Assembly (NCBI RefSeq): GCF_024696245.1 | Contig: NZ_JAILGZ010000006.1 | Span: 51,282 to 115,281 of the forward strand | DNA length: 64,000 nt | Source: Treponema sp. | GTDB taxonomy: Bacteria; Spirochaetota; Spirochaetia; Treponematales; Treponemataceae | Direction of reading: 5' to 3' | Part shown: in pieces, positions 20,430 to 30,800 of the stretch | How positions within the stretch are numbered: the stretch's first letter is position 1 | Layout of the letters: every line of letters starts with the position of its first letter | Position numbers and translations under genes: made by a program | The notes under the pieces: model-generated | What the model was told of the DNA's origin: nothing | What the model saw: only the letters and a program-made list of their open reading frames with translations | Database searches by the model: none

Positions 20430-23321
20430 TTGATATCTGTTTTTAAAAAGACCGGATTTACTGTAAAACTTCTTCTTGCTTCCGGACTTCTGCTTGCCGG
20501 CGGAAGAATTTTTGCAAACGATGCCAGGGTATACAGTGACATTAAGTCTGCCTATTACAGCGGAGCTTTTCCTGCTGCAATTGAGTATGCCATTACTATG
20601 GAAGAGGAATATCCCCGTTCCCTGCTTTTAGGCAAGGCTCTTTCCTTTAAGGGCAGAAGCTACTTCAGGCTGGGCCGTTATGAAGATGCCTGCCTTTCCC
20701 TTACAAAAGCCTGCCAGCTTGCTTCCGGAGATGAAGACCTTCTTTGTCCTTCCCTCTACTGGCTTGGAAGAGCTTATGCAGCCCGTCAGGAAGACACTTA
20801 TGCATTAAATGCCTTTTATGAATCCTGCAGGATTTTCAGAAACAGGCGGCCTGATTCCCTGGAAGAGTATTACTATCTTTCCCTTATGAATGCAGCCGGA
20901 GTTTTTTACAGTCAGAATAAGTTTGGACAGGCTGTTGAACTTCTGGAAACCTGTCTTTCTGGTGGAGATAAATTTTCTTCGGATGATTTTAATTCCGTAG
21001 TACTTATGCTTTTTGATTCTTACCTTAATGATGGTAAAAATCAAAGGCTTCTTGATGTATACCAGCGCATTGATACAAAAAAACTGGATGAAATAACAGC
21101 TGCCAGCCTTTCCCTTGATGCAGGTTCAGCTTACGAAAATCTAGGCCAGTATAAAAAAGCTTACGGTCAGTATGTTAAGGTTCTCTCCGGTTCTGATTCT
21201 GTAATGGCATCCCTTGCTTTACAGAAAGCTTATAATGTTGCTTCCCTTCACAGAAAGGAAGTTGGAGAAGATCCGGGAACTGTTCTTGAAAAAGCCAGGG
21301 GCAACTTAAGGGAGTATGATTCCCTTCTTGCAGAATTCTGGACCCGTTTTGCAGCAGATGCTTATGAAGAAAAAAATTATGCCAAATGCAAAACTTACCT
21401 TGATAATGCAGAAAGTGCAGATTCCAGCGGAACTTATACAGCCCTTATCGGACTTTACAGGGCAAGACTGGATTCAGCAAATACAGTAAAGATTCTTGAT
21501 GACTATGTTGTAAAATCTTCTCTGTCTGAAGATGATGAATACTATCCTGCCTACCGCCTTTTATATGCAAGAAGCTATGCATTTGAAGGTAAGTGGGACG
21601 AAGCTTTGTTTAATGCAGGTGAAGCTTATTCTAAAAGCGTAAGTCAGGCTTCCCTTTATTTATATGCCCTCAGTCTTTATAAAAAGGGTGATTATAAAAA
21701 GGCAGAAGAAATTCTTCAGGGCAGAAAACTTGAAAGTCATGAACTTAATCTTCTTTATGCCCAGATTCTTGCAAGAAACGGAAAGACAGAAAAATCAGCA
21801 GCCCTTTATCGTGCCCACAGGGATTATCTTAACGGAGAACAGATGGCAGATTTTTCAAAGGTTCTTTTCCTGGAAGGAGCCCTTACTTCCAGCTTTGATG
21901 CAGCCCTTGATTCTACAGTTCCTGATGCAAATTATATGGCAGCCCTTTCTGCCTTTAACCGCCGGGACTGGAAAACTGCGGAAAAATATTTTTCAAAGTA
22001 TCTTTCCGTAAAGAACAGACCTATGGAAGCTTATGCCATGTTCTACAATGGCTATGTTCAGTATAAAACCGGACAGTCTCTTTCTGCCTGTACATCGCTG
22101 AATACTTTTGTACAGAAATATTCATCTCATTCCCTTGCATGGAATGCCTGTGTTGTCGGAGCAAGAGCAGCCCTTCAGAATTCTGATTTGCAGACAGCAG
22201 AAAAATTTGCAAAAAAGGCAGTTGATGCTTCAAGGACAAAAGACCAGAAGGAAAATGCAGTTTTACTTTATGCTTCCATTTATTCAGATGCAGGAGAAAG
22301 TGAAAAGGCTGTAGCTGTTCTTAATCCTTATCTTAAAGAAAAAAGTGATTTTGGCGTAAGGTGCCGTTTTGAAACAGCCCGTCTTTATGCAAAGCTTAAT
22401 AAAATAGAAGACAGTGACAGTCTTTATCGTGACATTCAGAATAATTTTACTTCTTCCAGTCTTGCAGATGAAGCTTCCTTCAGGAGAGGTGAACTTTACT
22501 ATACCAAGGGAGAATATCCTCAGGCAGTAAGCCGCTTTACTGAATATCAGAAAAAATTCCCATCAGGAAATTTTCTTGATGCCTCATATTTTTTTATTGC
22601 AGACAGTTATGCAAAGAACAATCAGACAAACCGTGCTGTAAATCAGTATAAGATTCTTAAGGAAGCTTTTCCTGATTCATCTTATATTTACAGTGCCCAG
22701 AAAAATCTTGCTGAACTTTACCGTGCCCAGGCTTCCTATGATCTGGCTCTGGCAGAAGCAAGAAGTATAGTTCAGAACTTTCCTGTAGAAGCTAAGGCTG
22801 ATGGAATTACAGAAGAACTTGATGAACTTAAAAAACTTCTTGCAGGAGAAAGCGAGAAGGGTGTAAGGCTTCAGAAAGATTATGAAGATGCAGGAAAATC
22901 TTCTACAGAAAAAGGCCGTGCTATTGGAACAGAACTTTGTGAACTTTTATGGGAAGATGCTTCTACTCAGAAAGATGCAGCAATTCTTGCAGAAGAACTT
23001 TTTGCAATTCAGAGTAAAAAGTCTAACGAAAACAGGGAAGCTGCTTTTGCCGCAAGAACTGCCCTTATAGCTGCCCAGTACAACAGGGCTTCCGGTGATG
23101 CAAAAAGTGCAGCTGACTATTACCTTAAGGCTGCCAATTATGCAGTAGGTACTTCCAACCATAAGCTTGCCCAGAGGGTACTTTATGGTGCAGTAGAAGC
23201 CTTTGATTTTGCAGGTTACCAGGGAGATGCCAGGTCAACAGCTGCAAAACTTCACGAACTGTATGCTGATTCAGAATATGACAAGCGCAGTCAGAAACTC
23301 ATAGCAAATTACGGAGAATAA
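20430..23321 (+). CDS. Exported TPR protein
   Basis: 963 aa; TTG start preceded by AAGGAG; signal peptide MISVFKKTGFTVKLLLASGLLLAGGRIFA; many TPR/YbgF-like units. Confidence 0.85.
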   Translation: MISVFKKTGFTVKLLLASGLLLAGGRIFANDARVYSDIKSAYYSGAFPAAIEYAITMEEEYPRSLLLGKALSFKGRSYFRLGRYEDACLSLTKACQLASGDEDLLCPSLYWLGRAYAARQEDTYALNAFYESCRIFRNRRPDSLEEYYYLSLMNAAGVFYSQNKFGQAVELLETCLSGGDKFSSDDFNSVVLMLFDSYLNDGKNQRLLDVYQRIDTKKLDEITAASLSLDAGSAYENLGQYKKAYGQYVKVLSGSDSVMASLALQKAYNVASLHRKEVGEDPGTVLEKARGNLREYDSLLAEFWTRFAADAYEEKNYAKCKTYLDNAESADSSGTYTALIGLYRARLDSANTVKILDDYVVKSSLSEDDEYYPAYRLLYARSYAFEGKWDEALFNAGEAYSKSVSQASLYLYALSLYKKGDYKKAEEILQGRKLESHELNLLYAQILARNGKTEKSAALYRAHRDYLNGEQMADFSKVLFLEGALTSSFDAALDSTVPDANYMAALSAFNRRDWKTAEKYFSKYLSVKNRPMEAYAMFYNGYVQYKTGQSLSACTSLNTFVQKYSSHSLAWNACVVGARAALQNSDLQTAEKFAKKAVDASRTKDQKENAVLLYASIYSDAGESEKAVAVLNPYLKEKSDFGVRCRFETARLYAKLNKIEDSDSLYRDIQNNFTSSSLADEASFRRGELYYTKGEYPQAVSRFTEYQKKFPSGNFLDASYFFIADSYAKNNQTNRAVNQYKILKEAFPDSSYIYSAQKNLAELYRAQASYDLALAEARSIVQNFPVEAKADGITEELDELKKLLAGESEKGVRLQKDYEDAGKSSTEKGRAIGTELCELLWEDASTQKDAAILAEELFAIQSKKSNENREAAFAARTALIAAQYNRASGDAKSAADYYLKAANYAVGTSNHKLAQRVLYGAVEAFDFAGYQGDARSTAAKLHELYADSEYDKRSQKLIANYGE

Positions 23322-23326
23322 TATAT

Positions 23327-24976
23327 ATGAAAAAAATTGCCTTATTAACAGCGACCCTTATTTGCACTGCAGGCCTTTTTGCCCAGACAGCAGATGAAGA
23401 AGAAAAGATTATCCTTCCGGAACTTACAACTACAGTAACAGGTGATTCCCTTACTGCCGGAAAAGATGCTGTGCCTGATTTTTCAGATGTACTTCCATCT
23501 GAATCAGAAGACCTTCCTATGCCTAAGCTCCCTGGAATTCAGACAGGTAATGTTTATGATGAACCGGAAGCAGATTTTTCTTCTGCCTCAGACAAGCAGA
23601 TTTTTGCAAATGGTCTTATAGGTGCAGGTATTCCGGGATATTTTACCGGAGATTTTTCTATCTATAAGAGCAGTGGTGATAATCCTTTCTCCCTTAAGTT
23701 TTCTCATGAAAACCAGAATGGTTACGGAAAACATGATGTTACAGAAGGATACTTTGACCGCAGGACCCTTCTTAGTGGAGAAAAAACAATTACTACTAAA
23801 AACTTTGTATTTGATTTTTCTGCAGCCTATGACAACAGTGCTTACGGTCTTCAGGAAAAGAGTGAAGCTTTTTATGACATTAACTATCAGACAGTTTCTA
23901 CTAAGGACAATATTAAATGGAAGCTTCCTTATGGTTTTGCCTTTAATCTTGGGGGCCAGGCTGAATGGTACAACCGCTATGAAGGTAAAAACAAGGATTC
24001 AGTAAGTTCCCTTTTAAGCCAGCAGGAAGACGGAGATGTTTTCTTCTTAAATCCTGTATTTAAAGCCCAGTGGGAAAACTACGGCTTTAACATTGCCTTT
24101 CTTTCTGACTATCAGTGTGAATTCTTTTATAACAGTGAATCAACAGCTGGCAGTGAAGACACTTCCCTTATCAGCAGGGGAGAGTTTACCCTTGCCTTTG
24201 GCTGGAAAAATGATTTCCTTAAAATTGCTGCTGACGGTGGTGTAGTTGTTGGTAATGAAATCGGAGGCAACACAGCCCTTCCTGTATTCTCCCTTGACTT
24301 TACAGGAACCTTCAAAGCCGGAAGCCGTGACCTTGTTATAGAAGCTACCGGAGGTCTTCTTTCTGAACTTACAAAATACTCTGATGCAGAAAAGGCTTAT
24401 CTTTTTACAGCTTCTTCAATTCTCCCATCAGAAAGTACTGACTGGTTTGGTTCTTTAAAACTCAGTCTTCCTATTGGTTCAAAGCTTACTCTTGATGCAG
24501 GTACAACTTTTAAAAAGACAGCCTTTGGAAACGGAAGCTGGGAAGCTGATTATTCACAGACAATCGGTACGGAAAACCTTTACGGACTTACAGAAAAGGA
24601 ACGTACTATTCTTATATCTCAGGCAGCCCTTTCTTTCTCATGGAAAATATTCACTGTAGAACTTGAGTGGAAGAATAACGCCCTTCATGTTCCTTCAAAT
24701 GAATATTCAAATGTAATCGGCGGTAATCTTGACTTTCAGTCTTCCCTTGCAAACTGGGGCTTTAATGCCGGACTTTACGAAACTATTGGTGAAGATGTAG
24801 ATCTCTGCCCTGTAATTAAGGGAGGTGCTTTTTACAAGCTCAGGGATTCCATCAGTCTTGAACTGGCAGTTGACGATGTTGTAAAATTAATATTCAGAAA
24901 AGACCGTGACTATGGTGAATCAATTTACCTTAAGAGGGCAGGAAGTGCTAAGATTCTTGTACACTTCTTCTTCTAG
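23327..24976 (+). CDS. Predicted outer-membrane beta-barrel protein
   Basis: Signal peptide MKKIALLTATLICTAGLFAQ; alternating beta-strand pattern; C-terminal aromatic ending ILVHFFF. Confidence 0.65.
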   Translation: MKKIALLTATLICTAGLFAQTADEEEKIILPELTTTVTGDSLTAGKDAVPDFSDVLPSESEDLPMPKLPGIQTGNVYDEPEADFSSASDKQIFANGLIGAGIPGYFTGDFSIYKSSGDNPFSLKFSHENQNGYGKHDVTEGYFDRRTLLSGEKTITTKNFVFDFSAAYDNSAYGLQEKSEAFYDINYQTVSTKDNIKWKLPYGFAFNLGGQAEWYNRYEGKNKDSVSSLLSQQEDGDVFFLNPVFKAQWENYGFNIAFLSDYQCEFFYNSESTAGSEDTSLISRGEFTLAFGWKNDFLKIAADGGVVVGNEIGGNTALPVFSLDFTGTFKAGSRDLVIEATGGLLSELTKYSDAEKAYLFTASSILPSESTDWFGSLKLSLPIGSKLTLDAGTTFKKTAFGNGSWEADYSQTIGTENLYGLTEKERTILISQAALSFSWKIFTVELEWKNNALHVPSNEYSNVIGGNLDFQSSLANWGFNAGLYETIGEDVDLCPVIKGGAFYKLRDSISLELAVDDVVKLIFRKDRDYGESIYLKRAGSAKILVHFFF

Positions 24977-25032
24977 GTTAAGTCAGGATTTTAACGGCAG
25001 TCACATAAAAATATAAACTAAGGATGTAAATT

Positions 25033-25644
25033 ATGTTAGAAACATTAAAAAGCGGTGGACCACTTATTATTCCTATTGTACTTTGCGGAGTAATTGCTCT
25101 TTTTATCATTATTGAAAGACTTCATTATTTTATTACCCTTAAAAAAAGGGATGAAAAACTTATGAAGTCGATTCTTGATGATCTTGAAGGCCATGATTAT
25201 TCAACAGCAGAAGCTGATTGTATTCAGGCTGACACACCATGTGCAGAAGTAATCAGAATGGCAATTAACAGCCGCCGTCTTGATGAAGTAAACCTTAAGG
25301 AAGCAGTACAGACTAAAATGGACAGTGTAGTTCAGCAGTTTGAACATTTCCTTTCGGCTCTTGGAACAATTTCAAATATTTCTACACTTCTGGGACTTCT
25401 TGGAACCGTAACAGGTAACATTAAGGCCTTTGGTGTTCTTGGAAACGGCGGCTCTATGGGTGATCCTGCAGTTTTGGCAGGTGCCATAGCAGAAGCTCTT
25501 GTAACTACAGTTGCCGGACTTGTTGTAGCTATTCCTGCAATTGTATTCCACAATTATTTTAACAGCCAGGTTAACCACAGAATCCGTGACATGGAATCAA
25601 ATGTAACCCAGGTTATGTTCCGTATTTTAGGAAAGGATATCTGA
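25033..25644 (+). CDS. MotA/TolQ/ExbB proton channel family protein
   Basis: Three TM segments; TISNISTLLGLLGTVTGNIKAFG...ALVTTVAGLVVAIPAIVFHNYF. Confidence 0.9.
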   Translation: MLETLKSGGPLIIPIVLCGVIALFIIIERLHYFITLKKRDEKLMKSILDDLEGHDYSTAEADCIQADTPCAEVIRMAINSRRLDEVNLKEAVQTKMDSVVQQFEHFLSALGTISNISTLLGLLGTVTGNIKAFGVLGNGGSMGDPAVLAGAIAEALVTTVAGLVVAIPAIVFHNYFNSQVNHRIRDMESNVTQVMFRILGKDI

Positions 25645-25645
25645 C

Positions 25646-26056
25646 ATGCGCATAACTAAAAGACCAAAACCATCGTCAGGAGTAGATTTGTCTCCTATGC
25701 TGGATGTTATCTTTCAGTTAATCCTCTTTTTCCTTGTATCTACAACTTTTGCCAACCTTCCGGGAATTACCCTTAATCTTCCGGAAAGTAAAACTTCTCA
25801 GGGAACTGATATAAGCGGTGTAAATATTACTGTAGAAGAAGATGGAAAAATCTGGTTTAACGAAAGTGAATCTTCCATGGAACTTTTACAGACCCAGCTT
25901 GGACAGGTTGAACTTGGAAACTTTACAAAGGAGACATATCCTGTTTCCATTCAGGCTGATGAAAAGGTAACTAACGGTACAATCGTAAAGATTTTTGACG
26001 CCATAAGAATTAACGGTTTTACTTCCGTTAGTTTAAGGACAACAGACGTAAGATAA
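25646..26056 (+). CDS. ExbD/TolR family biopolymer transport protein
   Basis: VDLSPMLDVIFQLILFFLVSTTFA TM segment with conserved Asp. Confidence 0.9.
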   Translation: MRITKRPKPSSGVDLSPMLDVIFQLILFFLVSTTFANLPGITLNLPESKTSQGTDISGVNITVEEDGKIWFNESESSMELLQTQLGQVELGNFTKETYPVSIQADEKVTNGTIVKIFDAIRINGFTSVSLRTTDVR

Positions 26057-27145
26057 ATGACAGCAATAGAAAACAGGGGGAACATCTTTAGTACTGTAAT
26101 GACTGCTGCAATTTGTGCAGTCCTTATAATACTTGGACTGATGATTCAGGCACCCCAGAAGAGAGAAATCTTTAAGACAATAAAAGTATCTCTGGCTCCA
26201 CTGGAAAAGACTTTAAATGATAAGCCTCAGACTGCGGACGAATCAGATGCAGCCTCTGCTTCTTCATCTAATGCCAGTGCACCATCCTCTGCACAGGAAG
26301 TTGTTGAGGAAGCAGTTACAGAGAAGGCTCCTCCAGCCCCGGCACAGGCTCCGGCTAAAGCAAAGACTCAGAGCCAGACTAAAAAGGCTCAGGCTTCTTC
26401 ACCTTCAAAAGCTTCTTCAAAAGCCTCTTCTTCTACCTCAGCCAAAGCTTCTACAAAAGCTCCTGTAACCCAAACTCCTGCTCCAACTGTAACAAGGAAG
26501 TATAAAAAAAGTGTAGAAGAACTTGCTCAGGAACAGATGAATGCTCCAAAAAAATCCTCTTCATATAGTGATGATGATTTTGAATACACGGAATCAACTT
26601 CTTCTGCTTCTTCTTCAAAAACGGCAACAGCTTCCAGTTCCCTTTCAGGAAGTGCAGCTAAGGCTTCTAACAGTAAGTCAAATACACCTTCAACATCCAG
26701 GTCCAGTGACGGAAAGACTGTAAATAAAAGTACATCTTCTTCTACTTCCAGCGCTTTAAGCGGAATGAATATGAATAAATATTCAACTACTGTTGCAGAT
26801 GGTATTTCCAGCCGTACAAACATTAAGACCGGCTCAGAAGGCGGAAAGGTTACTATTCTTGTAGGAGGAGTAGCAAGACAGCTGCTTCAGCCTTCAAAGC
26901 CTGTAATCTATCTTGATGAAGATGTGGCAAAGTTAATTGATAATACCCGTGTAGTAACAATTACCTTTAAGGTTTTAGGGAACGGACGTGTTCCTTCTTC
27001 TGATATAGCAATCAGGCCTTCTTCCCTCCTGCCTGCTGCCGTACAGGATGCCATAAGGGCAGAGCTTTCTACCTGGCTTTTTAGTGCTGATCCATCAGGA
27101 GAATCAGGTACAGCATCTTTTGACTATACTATAGAAGTAAAATAA
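26057..27145 (+). CDS. TonB-like energy transducer
   Basis: N-terminal TM anchor, long Ala/Ser/Pro/Lys-rich linker, small C-terminal domain; directly after ExbB/ExbD. Confidence 0.7.
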   Translation: MTAIENRGNIFSTVMTAAICAVLIILGLMIQAPQKREIFKTIKVSLAPLEKTLNDKPQTADESDAASASSSNASAPSSAQEVVEEAVTEKAPPAPAQAPAKAKTQSQTKKAQASSPSKASSKASSSTSAKASTKAPVTQTPAPTVTRKYKKSVEELAQEQMNAPKKSSSYSDDDFEYTESTSSASSSKTATASSSLSGSAAKASNSKSNTPSTSRSSDGKTVNKSTSSSTSSALSGMNMNKYSTTVADGISSRTNIKTGSEGGKVTILVGGVARQLLQPSKPVIYLDEDVAKLIDNTRVVTITFKVLGNGRVPSSDIAIRPSSLLPAAVQDAIRAELSTWLFSADPSGESGTASFDYTIEVK

Positions 27146-27178
27146 AATATTAATATAAAAATAAATATAAGGAAGACA

Positions 27179-27850
27179 ATGATAGAAGGAATTAAAGCTG
27201 TTGCATTTGATATAGACGGAACTCTTTATCCAACCTGGAAACTTTTTATCCGGATGCCGTTCTATTTTTTTAGCCATTTTTCTTTTTACTATAAATTCAA
27301 TAAGGTAAGACATAAGATGCATCATACAGCCCCTCTGGGAGACTTTTTTGAGTACCAGGCCAGGCTTTATGCTGCCATAGCAGGACTTTCTCCTGCAGAT
27401 GCTAAAAAAGAAATAAAGAAAATCAGCTATGACGGACTTACTCCCTTTTTTAGAAAAATTAAGCCTTACCCTCATGTTTACGAATCCATAAAGGCAATGA
27501 AGGATGCAGGCCTTAAAATAGGAATACTTTCTGATTTTCCTCCTGAACAGAAGGAAGATATCTGGGGAATCAGGGATTTATGTGACGTTTGCATAGGTTC
27601 AGAAGAAAGCGGTGCCCTTAAGCCTTCAAAATATCCTTTTGGAATCCTTGCCCAAAAACTCAATCTAAAGCCCCAGGAGATTCTGTATGTAGGAAACAGC
27701 CGTAAATATGACATTGAAGGTGCAAAAAATGCCGGAATGAAAAGTGCCTACATTTTATCCGGTATCAGGCGTCTTTTTAACCTTAAACTTAAAGAAGCCG
27801 ATTTTTCGTTTAAAAGCTATCGCCAATTGAAAAACATTGTGTTAAACTAG
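27179..27850 (+). CDS. HAD-family hydrolase
   Basis: AFDIDGTLYPTW, GILSDFPPEQ and YVGNSRKYDIEGAKNAGMKSAYI motifs. Confidence 0.88.
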   Translation: MIEGIKAVAFDIDGTLYPTWKLFIRMPFYFFSHFSFYYKFNKVRHKMHHTAPLGDFFEYQARLYAAIAGLSPADAKKEIKKISYDGLTPFFRKIKPYPHVYESIKAMKDAGLKIGILSDFPPEQKEDIWGIRDLCDVCIGSEESGALKPSKYPFGILAQKLNLKPQEILYVGNSRKYDIEGAKNAGMKSAYILSGIRRLFNLKLKEADFSFKSYRQLKNIVLN

Positions 27851-27875
27851 ACAAAAGTATTATTCGGGTGGGAAT

Positions 27876-30800
27876 ATGACTATTATCGCTATTATTGTAT
27901 CAGTTGCGATTTCTGCTGGTATTGCGCTTGCTTTGCATCAGAAAGATAAGAATCAGAACTCAATGGAAAAGGTAAAGCGCTATACTGACCGCCGTCTTGC
28001 GGAACTTGAAGAAATCCTTAAAGAAAAAGAAAAAGAAATAAACGGATACGCCCTTCAGCTGGATACAAAAAATATTGAATCTAAGGCTGTTGTAAAAAAA
28101 CTTCAGCAGCAGTTTGACGAATGTATCAGTGCAACTAGGGATCTTAAAAAACCGGTTACGGAAGTAGAAAAGATTTACGAAAAAATTAATTCCTATGAAA
28201 TGGTAATTAAGAACCTTATGGAAATGACTGCAGCTGTTGAGCAGAACCTGCAGAGGGTAAAGAAAGAAGCCGGTATTGTTGATAAACTTAACGAAAGGCT
28301 TAACCTGCAGCAGAAAACTGTAGAAACAATAGAAAAAAAGATTCCTTCAATTACAAAGGAATTTGCTGCAAAAAACTCAGAGCAGCTTAAGGTTATCGGT
28401 TCCAACCTTCTTGATCAGTACGATACTATTGCAGACAACATTAATGCCTCTACATCAAAGGCCCTTGCAGAAAGTAAGGAACTTATGGCAAAGATTCAGA
28501 CAGATATAAAAAATGCTTACAATGGTGCTGCAGAAAAAGCCCGCAGCCTGGAAGATGAAGCATTTAAAAAGCTTAGTGCAGATTCCCAGAAGCGCTTTGA
28601 TGAATGCCGCCATGAAGTAGACGTACAGACTAAACAGGTAACTGCAATTATTGATTCTAAAATCCAGAATACCCAGAAAGACATTCAGGACGTTACCAAA
28701 AAGTTTGAAGATTCCATGGAAGAACAGTCAGCTGCTTTTGAACAGGAATTTAAGGATAAGATTGCTTACCTTACTTCAAGCCTGGAAAGCCGCAGCAGTG
28801 AACTTACAGAAAAACTTGAAGCAAAGGTTTCTTCTGTTGAAGACAAGATTTATGAACAGACTTCTACACTGGATTCCCTTTATAAGGATCACACAAAGAA
28901 TATAGAAGATAATTTTTCTTCTAAAGCAGATGCCCTTAACGAGATGTTTGAAGAACGTCTTACTAATCTTGAAAACATGCTCCATGACAAAACTTCCGGA
29001 TTTGAAACAAGCCTTATAGAACGTACCCAGTCTCTTGAAGATGACCTTGTTTCAAAGACAGCTGCCCTTGAAGAAGCAATTACTACAAGAACGGATAAGA
29101 TCGAAAATGAATTTAACGATAAGTCCGGCAAGTTTGAAAGTGAAGTATCTTCTAAGACAACAGCCCTGGAAAACTTTATAACGGAAAAAACTCAAAGCCT
29201 TCAGGCTGATTTTGAAGCCAGGGTTCAGGCTCTTGAAGATTCAGTTAATGAAAAAACATCAGGTATTGAACTCTCCGTAAATGAAAGAACTTCCGGTCTT
29301 GAAGCTTCTGTAGAAGAAAAGACCCGTGCTCTTGAAGAAAACCTTACTTCCAGAACTACAGCCCTTGAAAGTGCCCTTAACCAGAAGGCTGCAGAACTTG
29401 AAAATTCCGTTCTTTCCAAAACAGAATCCATGGACAGGGAAGTGGAAGACAAGACTACCCTTATTAAATCCAGCGTAAGTGAAGTTGTTAAAAAGCTTAA
29501 TGCTTCCTTTGATGAGAAAATCAAGGAATTTGAAAATGAATACCAGCAGAAACTTAAGGAAGCTGCAGAAAGCGTAAAGGAAACAACAGCCGGTGCAGAT
29601 GCAAGTGTTAAACAGAAGACTCAGGCACTTGTGGCTGCCTTTAACGAAAAGATTGCTTCCGTTACTGAAGCCCTTAAAACAAGGACAACAGCCCTTCACA
29701 AGGAAATCAATCAGAATGCTGCAGATTCAGAAGCAGGATTTAAAGAAAAGATTGCTGACCTTACAAATCATCTTAACAACATGGAAGCTCAGGTTAAGGA
29801 ACGCACGGAAGCTGTTATTACCAGTGCCAATAAAAACCTTGATTCCCTTCAGGAAGAAATTACCAAGTCTTATGACGAAACCCGTAAGACAGCAGACCGT
29901 CTTGGTGCAGAAACCAAGGGTAATACAGAAAAGCTTCATGCAGTTCAGGCTGCAATCCTTTCTCAGGCAGAGCAGCTTAAGGAACGTTATGACAATGTAT
30001 TTGAAACAGCTGTGGCAAAGGTTGTCAGTGACGAAAATGCCGCTTATGAAAAGTACAATGCCATAAGTTCAGCTAATCTTGATAAATATAAGGGCAGCGT
30101 ACAGAAGCTTGTAGACGAAATGCAGGCTTCTATTACTGCAAGACTTTCTGAACTTGAAGAAAAATCTGAAAGTGTCAGGACAGAAGTTGAATCTACAATC
30201 ACTGCCATGCAGACTTCTTTTGAAGATGCAAGAAACAGATCAGAAGAAACAGCCCTTCGTATTGCCAGGGAAACAGAAGAAGGTACTGAACGCCTTAACA
30301 ACTTTAATGATGCAGTAAAGAAGCAGCTTTCTGATTTTGACGGTGAGCTTAGCGATGCAATGAAAAAGATTGCAGCTGACTACGATATTAAACAGACAAA
30401 GTTTCTTTCCGGTCTTGATAAGCAGCTTGATATGTATAAGAGGGAAATGGAATACCGCTTTAAGCAGCTTAATGCTACAGGTGCCGATGCAGATAAACTG
30501 GAAGGCGCCCTCCGCAAGCTTATGGATTCAGCTCAGAAAAAAGTTGTTACAGACCTGGATAAATATGCAGCCTCTGTTAACAGACAGCAGGCCGATTTTG
30601 AATCAGCTGTAAAGAACAGAATTGAAAACCTTAAGGGTGAACTTAGTGGTGTTGAACAGGCAATAGATGAACTTAAGAAAAAATCTTATTCCAATGTCAG
30701 TGCCCGTCTTAAGCTCTTTGAAGATGACTTTATTGTTAACATTAAAAAGAGGGAAGACGAAGTTCAGGACCAGCTTGCTTCATGGAAAAATAATTTTGAC

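Noticed and set aside
28587-29774. 33-nt periodic array as possible CRISPR or minisatellite
   Set aside because: Units are in-frame, continuous without spacers and well diverged at DNA level; explained by the hendecad protein repeat.
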